Below the pieces are notes generated by a model. That model saw only the letters and a list, made by a program, of their open reading frames with translations. It was not told the origin of the DNA and ran no database searches. Position numbers and translations under genes: made by a program. 9,547 bases of DNA from Alistipes sp. (lineage in GTDB: Bacteria > Bacteroidota > Bacteroidia > Bacteroidales > Rikenellaceae): contig JAFNUH010000105.1 in assembly GCA_017384185.1 (NCBI GenBank), positions 1 through 9,547 on the forward strand, given 5' to 3'. This document shows, in pieces, positions 4,958 through 9,547 of the stretch (position 1 is its first letter; every line of letters starts with the position of its first letter).

Positions 4958-7786
4958 ATGAGAAAGTTTTTATTCCTGGTCGTTGCCCTGGTTATGGGTA
5001 TGACCTTTGCGGCACAGGCGCAGGTAGATCCCTCGCAGCCTCTGCCCGTTGACAAGGAGATTCGTAAGGGTGTGCTGCCCAACGGATTGACCTACTACAT
5101 CCGTCACAACGAGAAGCCTAAGGGTATGGCAGAGTTCTACATCTACCACGATGTAGGTGCTATTCAGGAGGGTGACAACCAGCAGGGTTTGGCTCACTTC
5201 CTCGAGCATATGGCATTCAACGGTACGACAAACTACCCCGGCAAGTCGCTTATCGAGTACTTGGAGAAGATTGGTGTGAAGTTCGGTGCTAACCTCAACG
5301 CAGGTACATCGTGGGACTACACTCAGTACTATATGACCGACGTGCCCGTGGCTCGTGAGAGCGTCATCGACTCTACGTTGTTGATTCTCCACGACTGGTC
5401 ACACTTCATCACTCTCGACCCCAAGGAGATTGACTCTGAGCGTGGCGTTATCAAGGAGGAGTTGCGTACACGTGACAATGCTTCGTGGCGTGCAACAATC
5501 AAGATGTTGAAGGCGGTAGGTAAGGGTACACTCTACGAGCAGCGTAACCTTATCGGTTACTTGGACGGTTTGCAGGGCTTTGACCACAGCGACCTCGAGG
5601 CCTTCTATCACAAGTGGTATCGTCCCGACTATCAGGCGGTTGTTGTAGTTGGTGACATCGACGTAGATAAGGTCGAGCAGAAGATTAAGAGCATTATGGC
5701 TGACATCCCCGCACCTGCAGCTGACGCAGCGAAGAAGGAGGTTATCGTAGTGCCCGACAATGCTGAGCCTATCGTCAGCGTGAATGCTGACCCCGAGATG
5801 CAGCAGTCTAACCTGATGATTTTCTACAAGTCACAGGCTATGCCCAAGGAGATGAACAATACGATGATGTATGAGCTTTTGAACATTATGAAGTCTTACA
5901 TCTCACGTATGATGAACGAGCGTCTTTCTGACATCGCTCGCAAGCCCAATGCCCCCTTCATTCAGGCAAACTTCAGCCCCGCAGGTGGTTTTGGTATCTG
6001 CCCCACATTGGAGGTTACTTCGGGTCAGGTTATGACTCAGGATGGCAAGATTTTGGAGGGTTACAAGGCGCTCTTGACTGAGATGGAGCGTATGCGCCGC
6101 CACGGCTTCACCGAGGGTGAGTGGGAGCGTGCGAAGAACAACATCCTCTCAAGCCTGGAGAATCAGTATAAGAGCCGTGACGACCGCCGCCACTCAGACT
6201 ATGCCAATATGTGCATCGCAAACTTCAGCGACGGCACTCCTCTCTACGATGCTGAGACTGAGTATCAGTTGGACAAGCAGATTGTGGAGATGATTTCGTG
6301 CGATATGATTAACGCAACCGTTAAGCAGATGTACAAGCCTTTGGAGAACGTTGTTATCGTTGCCAACACACCCGTAAAGGATGGCGTTGCTATCCCCGCA
6401 GAGGCTGAGTTGGTAGAGGCTTTGAAGGCTGCCGTAGCGGCTGAGGTTGAGCCCTTCAAGGATAACGTAGTGAAGGAGCCCCTTATCTCTGACGAGAGCG
6501 TATTGAAGGGTTCAGTGGTGAAGAAGACCGTTGAGAACAAGTCAATCGGCTTCACTGAGTGGACTTTGAAGAACGGTATTAAGGTTGTTGTAAAGCAGAC
6601 TCCCTACCAGGCCGACAATATCGGCTTCGAGGCAGTATCTGACGGTGGTGCAGCAGTTTTTGCTGACGATATGTACTACTCGGCTCAGATGTTGGGTAGC
6701 GTGATGTCAATGTCGGGTATCTCGAAGTTCTCGGCTTCAGACTTGCGCAAGCAGCTCTCTGGCAAGCAGGCATCGGTAGGCTTGGGTGCTGACGTAAACG
6801 AGCATATGATTACAGGTCGTGCTGCGTTGAAGGATGTGGAGACTATGTTCCAGTTGCTCTACCTCAACTTCACAGCTCCCCGCTTCTCGGAGGATGACTT
6901 CCAGACTTTGATGAACCGCTACAACGCAATGTTGGCAAACCAGATGACCAACCCCGACTTCATCTTCTCTCAGGAGATGTTGAAGTCGCTCTACGGCAAC
7001 AACCACCGCCGTCAGCAGCTCACTCCCGAGCTCTTGGCAGGCGTTAAGTTCGAGCATATGGCGCAGGTTCACAAGCAGCTCTTCTCGAACGCTGCCGACT
7101 TCCGCTTCACATTCGTGGGTAATATGAGCCCCGAGGAGTTGAAGCCTTTGGTTGAGAAGTACATCGGCTCATTGCCCACAGCAAAGAAGCCCGCTAACGT
7201 ATATACAGACGACAAGGTACGCACCGTAAAGGGTGGCGTTGAGAACGACTTCAAGGTTAAGATGGAGCAGCCCAAGGTATCGGTATTCTTCGGTTACTCG
7301 GGCGATGCAGAGTACACAATGAAGAATATCATCACTGCGAAGTATCTCTCAGCAGCACTTAGCAACCGTTACCTCAAGTCTATCCGTGAGGAGAAGGGTG
7401 GAACATACGGCGTAAGCTCACGTGTATCGCTCGCACCTCGCATTAAGGAGTACTTCGTTCAGATTGCATTCGACACTAACGAGCAGATGGCAGACGAGTT
7501 GGCAGCTATTATCGTAGCCGAGATTGAGAAGATTGCAGCTGAGGGTCCTTTGGCTGAGGATTTGGATAAGGCTCGTGAGTTTGAGAACAAGAACTTCTCA
7601 AAGTCTATGGAGCAGAACAACTGGTGGTCAACAGCTATTGACGACTACTATAAGTATGGCATCAACACTGTCGAGGAGTATCTCCCCGCAGTAAACAGTG
7701 TATCGGCAGCCGATGTTCAGGCTTTGGCAAAGAAGATTCTCGCTGATGGTAACATCGTTAAGGTTGTAATGCGCCCCGAGAAGTAG
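4958..7786 (+). CDS. Periplasmic M16 family zinc metallopeptidase (PqqL/insulinase-like)
   Basis: This 942-aa protein has the length of full four-subdomain M16 enzymes. A signal peptide covers residues 1-21 (hydrophobic core, AQA before Q22), so it is exported. The first half has the inverted zinc motif H80-F-L-E83-H84, with the third ligand E161 exactly 77 residues after H84, in ERGVIKEE, as in pitrilysin. The second half, from about residue 536 (LKNGIKVVV), repeats the fold without HxxEH, as expected for the non-catalytic half. It keeps the R810-x6-Y817 pair (REEKGGTY) that helps bind substrate in the active chamber. Family members degrade peptides held in a closed chamber, so peptide turnover or nutrient-peptide processing is likely. 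All of its roughly 70 lysines use AAG, which suggests high expression. It is the second gene after the glycine-zipper protein and is followed by a strong terminator. Confidence 0.97.
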   Translation: MRKFLFLVVALVMGMTFAAQAQVDPSQPLPVDKEIRKGVLPNGLTYYIRHNEKPKGMAEFYIYHDVGAIQEGDNQQGLAHFLEHMAFNGTTNYPGKSLIEYLEKIGVKFGANLNAGTSWDYTQYYMTDVPVARESVIDSTLLILHDWSHFITLDPKEIDSERGVIKEELRTRDNASWRATIKMLKAVGKGTLYEQRNLIGYLDGLQGFDHSDLEAFYHKWYRPDYQAVVVVGDIDVDKVEQKIKSIMADIPAPAADAAKKEVIVVPDNAEPIVSVNADPEMQQSNLMIFYKSQAMPKEMNNTMMYELLNIMKSYISRMMNERLSDIARKPNAPFIQANFSPAGGFGICPTLEVTSGQVMTQDGKILEGYKALLTEMERMRRHGFTEGEWERAKNNILSSLENQYKSRDDRRHSDYANMCIANFSDGTPLYDAETEYQLDKQIVEMISCDMINATVKQMYKPLENVVIVANTPVKDGVAIPAEAELVEALKAAVAAEVEPFKDNVVKEPLISDESVLKGSVVKKTVENKSIGFTEWTLKNGIKVVVKQTPYQADNIGFEAVSDGGAAVFADDMYYSAQMLGSVMSMSGISKFSASDLRKQLSGKQASVGLGADVNEHMITGRAALKDVETMFQLLYLNFTAPRFSEDDFQTLMNRYNAMLANQMTNPDFIFSQEMLKSLYGNNHRRQQLTPELLAGVKFEHMAQVHKQLFSNAADFRFTFVGNMSPEELKPLVEKYIGSLPTAKKPANVYTDDKVRTVKGGVENDFKVKMEQPKVSVFFGYSGDAEYTMKNIITAKYLSAALSNRYLKSIREEKGGTYGVSSRVSLAPRIKEYFVQIAFDTNEQMADELAAIIVAEIEKIAAEGPLAEDLDKAREFENKNFSKSMEQNNWWSTAIDDYYKYGINTVEEYLPAVNSVSAADVQALAKKILADGNIVKVVMRPEK

Positions 7787-7796
7787 TGGATAGTGC

Positions 7797-7847
7797 CTAA
7801 CGAGCCGAATAATCGTTAGCATATAACCGCATAAATATCGGCTTTTT
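7797..7847 (+). other. Two mutually exclusive hairpins after the M16 gene
   Basis: CTAACGA (7797-7803) pairs with TCGTTAG (7813-7819) around a 9-base loop. Part of that loop is also needed by a second pairing, AGCCGA (7803-7808) with TCGGCT (7838-7843), which is followed by five T residues to 7847. The second could be a weak upstream terminator or the two could form alternative 3' ends; the strong terminator lies just after. Confidence 0.4.
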
Positions 7848-7850
7848 CTA

Positions 7851-7889
7851 TGCCTCAAAGAATTTTTATGTTCTTTGGGGCATTTTTTT
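7851..7889 (+). terminator. Strong intrinsic terminator of the M16 unit
   Basis: A 12-bp stem (7851-7862 with 7871-7882, TGCCTCAAAGAA against TTCTTTGGGGCA, one G-U pair) closes an 8-base loop and is followed by seven T residues (7883-7889). It lies 64 bases after the M16 stop codon. Confidence 0.92.
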
Positions 7890-7924
7890 ATGCATATTTT
7901 TAAGGTTTTTAGAAAAATAATAAA

Positions 7925-7932
7925 TATATTTG
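7925..7932 (+). promoter_or_regulatory. -7 promoter element for the second SDR gene
   Basis: TATATTTG is an exact TAnnTTTG match, placed after the M16 terminator. No clear TTTG lies 19-21 bases upstream, where the DNA is T/A-rich. The expected start near 7938 gives a leader of about 70 bases. Confidence 0.55.
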
Positions 7933-7948
7933 TTAAGCTATACGTAGC

Positions 7949-7975
7949 GGAGTGTTTATTATAGAAATGCACTCC
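7949..7975 (+). other. Hairpin in the leader of the second SDR gene
   Basis: GGAGTGT (7949-7955) pairs with GCACTCC (7969-7975), with one U-G pair and a 13-base A/T loop. A smaller GCTA/TAGC stem (7937-7940 with 7945-7948) precedes it near the predicted transcript 5' end. There is no T tract, so this is a leader structure rather than a terminator; any role in mRNA stability or protein binding is inference. Confidence 0.4.
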
Positions 7976-8008
7976 CAGGTTTGTTAGGTTTTATTAATAC
8001 AGAGAACT

Positions 8009-8779
8009 ATGAAGAACTATTTTGACCTTACAGGACGAGTTGCCGTTGTTACAGGCGCTTCAACAGGCTTGGGTCTTCAGATGGCGAAGGCTTTTGCTAA
8101 TCAGGGAGCTAATCTGGTGCTCCTTGCTCGTCGAATGAATCTTTTGGAGCAGAATGCTAAGGATATAGCCGAGGAGTTCGGTGTCGAGGTTCTGCCCTTT
8201 GCTTGCGATATTACAAAGACCGAGAATGTTATTGCTGCCGTGCAGGCAACAATCGAGCGCTTCGGTCGTGTAGATATTTTGGTGAACAACGCTGGTACGG
8301 GTGCCGTGGCTAACGCCGAGGATATTACCGACGAGCAGTTCAAGCACGAGATGGATATCGACCTCTTTGGAACATTTGTCTGCGCACGTGAGTTCGGCAA
8401 GGAGATGATTAAGGCGAAGTATGGTCGCATAATCAACATCGCTTCGATGTACGGCTTGGTGGGTAATATGATTGTTGGTAGCTCGCCCTACCACGCAGCC
8501 AAAGGTGGCGTAGTGAATCTCACCCGTGCTCTGGCGGCTGAGTGGGGTAAGCACGGCATTACGGTGAACAGTATCTGCCCGGGCTACTTCTACACCGACC
8601 TTACAACAGCTACACTCGACAGCGACTACTTCCAGGCACTTGCAAAGAGCAACATACCTATGCAGCGCTACGGCAAGTCGGGCGAGTTGGACTCTTGCGC
8701 TATCTTCCTCGCATCGCCCAGCAGCACATACGTCAACGGACAGAATATTGCCGTGGACGGCGGATATACTTGTGTATAA
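8009..8779 (+). CDS. Short-chain dehydrogenase/reductase (gluconate 5-dehydrogenase / FabG-like)
   Basis: This 256-aa classical SDR shows TGASTGLG (15-22) for coenzyme binding and NNAG (93-96). It has a catalytic Ser (S146 in INIASMYG) and Y161/K165 in PYHAAK, and ends with the family tail VNGQNIAVDGGYT (242-254). A40-R41-R42 after the second strand suggests NADP(H). The Ser-Tyr gap is 15 residues, two more than the usual 13, because of a small insertion (GNMIVGSSP). The tetrad Asn position appears to be D118 (MDIDLFGTF). The closest named types by motif are gluconate 5-dehydrogenase (IdnO-like) and 3-oxoacyl-ACP reductases. The true substrate is open, and no hexuronate or gluconate genes are nearby. 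It is monocistronic, with its own promoter, structured leader and terminator. No Shine-Dalgarno precedes the ATG (AATACAGAGAACT). Confidence 0.95.
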   Translation: MKNYFDLTGRVAVVTGASTGLGLQMAKAFANQGANLVLLARRMNLLEQNAKDIAEEFGVEVLPFACDITKTENVIAAVQATIERFGRVDILVNNAGTGAVANAEDITDEQFKHEMDIDLFGTFVCAREFGKEMIKAKYGRIINIASMYGLVGNMIVGSSPYHAAKGGVVNLTRALAAEWGKHGITVNSICPGYFYTDLTTATLDSDYFQALAKSNIPMQRYGKSGELDSCAIFLASPSSTYVNGQNIAVDGGYTCV

Positions 8780-8796
8780 TAACCACTCAATATAAA

Positions 8797-8828
8797 AAAG
8801 GGGATGTTCTTAACGGAACATCCCTTTT
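8797..8828. terminator. Bidirectional intrinsic terminator between the second SDR and aspartokinase
   Basis: GGGATGTTC (8801-8809) pairs with GAACATCCC (8816-8824). The stem extends outward by a G-T pair and three A-T pairs (8797-8799 with 8826-8828). The plus-strand tail is TTTTATTTT; the minus-strand tail is a T tract complementary to 8794-8799. It therefore serves both converging genes. The remaining bases to 8899 hold no supported feature. Confidence 0.9.
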
Positions 8829-8899
8829 ATTTTGCATAAGTTGTATAACGATGGAATTGAGTCCAAGCCATACGCCGAAAGAATCTTTTTAGGCAACTA

Positions 8900-9547
8900 T
8901 TAGTCAAACTTTGCGTTGCGGAGCACGACACGTACCGACTCGGGGTTAACCTGGCGGACGATGTGCTGCTGTGTCTCGACGTAGCGCTCGTAGAGCTCGA
9001 CGTTGTAGTTGCGGATTGTGAGCAGACCCACATCCTCAATCTTCTCGACCATAAAGTCCTCCTCCTCGAGAGCCTTGATAAGCTCGTCGATATGCCACGA
9101 AGCATCGACGCAGAGTCCCAAATCGACAGCCGAGTTATTGATAAGGTGCGTCTTGATGCGGTACTGATCCAAAAGGTGGAAAATCTCGCCGAACTTCTCC
9201 TCCATAACAAATGAGAAATCCTTAGAGCGGATGATAAGAAGCACCTGGTCACGCTTATAAATCAGGATAGGGATATTCACACGCTCTGCATCGCCGTCGA
9301 TAACGGTGCCGGGCTTCGACTTATCACTAAAGGGGCGCACGTACAACGGGATATTCTTATTCTGAAGGGGCTTGATAGTCTTGGGGTGGATAATCTGCGC
9401 ACCGCTATATGCCAACTCGATGGTATCGAGGTAGTTGAGTGAATCAATCTTCACGGCATCCTTGAAAATCTTGGGGTCGGCATTCAGCACGCCCTCAACA
9501 TCCTTCCACACAGACATAGACTCAGCCATAAGGATATTTGCCACTAC
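8900..9547 (-). CDS. Aspartokinase (aspartate kinase), C-terminal 215 residues, N-terminus off the window
   Basis: The frame is open to the right edge, so the true start and the N-terminal KFGG active-site region are missing; internal GTG/ATG codons near the edge are not starts. The visible part begins in the kinase domain with VWKDVEGVLNADP (13-25 of the fragment), then ELAYSGAQIIHPKTI (44-58) and VRPFSDKSKPGTVI (70-83), all standard aspartokinase blocks. Two ACT-type regulatory segments follow (about 100-215), including KFGEIFHLLDQYRI. The protein stops after the ACT region with no homoserine dehydrogenase fused, so it is a monofunctional (LysC-like) enzyme that phosphorylates aspartate, the first step to lysine, threonine, methionine and diaminopimelate. 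Which end product inhibits it cannot be told from this fragment. It converges on the second SDR gene and shares its terminator. Confidence 0.97.
   Translation of the reverse strand, partial: VVANILMAESMSVWKDVEGVLNADPKIFKDAVKIDSLNYLDTIELAYSGAQIIHPKTIKPLQNKNIPLYVRPFSDKSKPGTVIDGDAERVNIPILIYKRDQVLLIIRSKDFSFVMEEKFGEIFHLLDQYRIKTHLINNSAVDLGLCVDASWHIDELIKALEEEDFMVEKIEDVGLLTIRNYNVELYERYVETQQHIVRQVNPESVRVVLRNAKFD

Noticed and set aside
7797..7842. H-type pseudoknot after the M16 gene
   Set aside because: The two stems would need a zero-base connecting loop across the deep groove, which is sterically poor; alternative hairpins are the simpler reading.
8060..8554. 164-codon open frame antisense to the second SDR gene
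   Set aside because: It covers the conserved SDR motifs on the other strand and has no recognisable domain.
8827..9252. 141-codon Ser/Arg-rich open frame in the aspartokinase gene, alternative frame on the minus strand
   Set aside because: Composition is that of a frame-shifted shadow; the aspartokinase and ACT frame explains the region.
1..9547. Defence island, mobile element, CRISPR array or new biosynthetic cluster
   Set aside because: No integrase, transposase, terminal repeats, repeat-spacer pattern, toxin-antitoxin pair or cluster of unknown genes is present; nearly all genes belong to well-known housekeeping or metabolic families.

Overview
The window looks like ordinary chromosomal DNA of a gut-type Bacteroidota, most likely Bacteroidales; an Alistipes/Rikenellaceae-like origin is my guess. 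Support comes from -7 promoter elements of the TAnnTTTG type in every upstream gap, the absence of clear Shine-Dalgarno sequences, A-rich leaders, and gene families common in that group (GH76 mannanase-like lipoprotein, hexameric glutamate dehydrogenase, large periplasmic M16 peptidase, CYTH phosphatase). There are no RNA genes, transposons, CRISPR arrays or phage genes.

Layout. Positions 1-974 (minus strand) hold a two-gene unit: a CYTH/triphosphate-tunnel protein, then a VanX/DdpX-type D-alanyl-D-alanine dipeptidase that overlaps its end by 13 bases and runs off the left edge. A 59-bp divergent promoter region (975-1033) separates it from a plus-strand pair: a GH76 lipoprotein (1034-2203) and a short-chain dehydrogenase (2200-2991) joined by an ATGA overlap. 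A bidirectional hairpin terminator (2994-3019) lies between that pair and the convergent glutamate dehydrogenase gene (3041-4381, minus). The 250-bp gap 4382-4631 carries divergent promoter elements, including a perfect 20-bp palindrome that overlaps the -7 element of the next plus-strand unit. That unit encodes a 100-aa double glycine-zipper membrane protein (4632-4934) and a 942-aa exported M16 metallopeptidase (4958-7786), and ends at a strong intrinsic terminator (7851-7889). A second short-chain dehydrogenase (8009-8779) has its own promoter and a structured leader. It converges, through another bidirectional terminator (about 8797-8828), on the C-terminal part of an aspartokinase (8900-9547, minus) that runs off the right edge.

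Functionally the window mixes nitrogen and amino-acid metabolism (glutamate dehydrogenase, aspartokinase), envelope or peptide turnover (D-Ala-D-Ala dipeptidase, M16 peptidase), glycan use (GH76) and two NADP-type oxidoreductases of unknown substrate. I see no convincing new multi-gene system. The points most worth a second look are the palindrome over the promoter at 4566-4585, the small glycine-zipper protein paired with the M16 peptidase, the tightly packed divergent promoter at 975-1033, and departures from the canonical catalytic Asn in both dehydrogenases.
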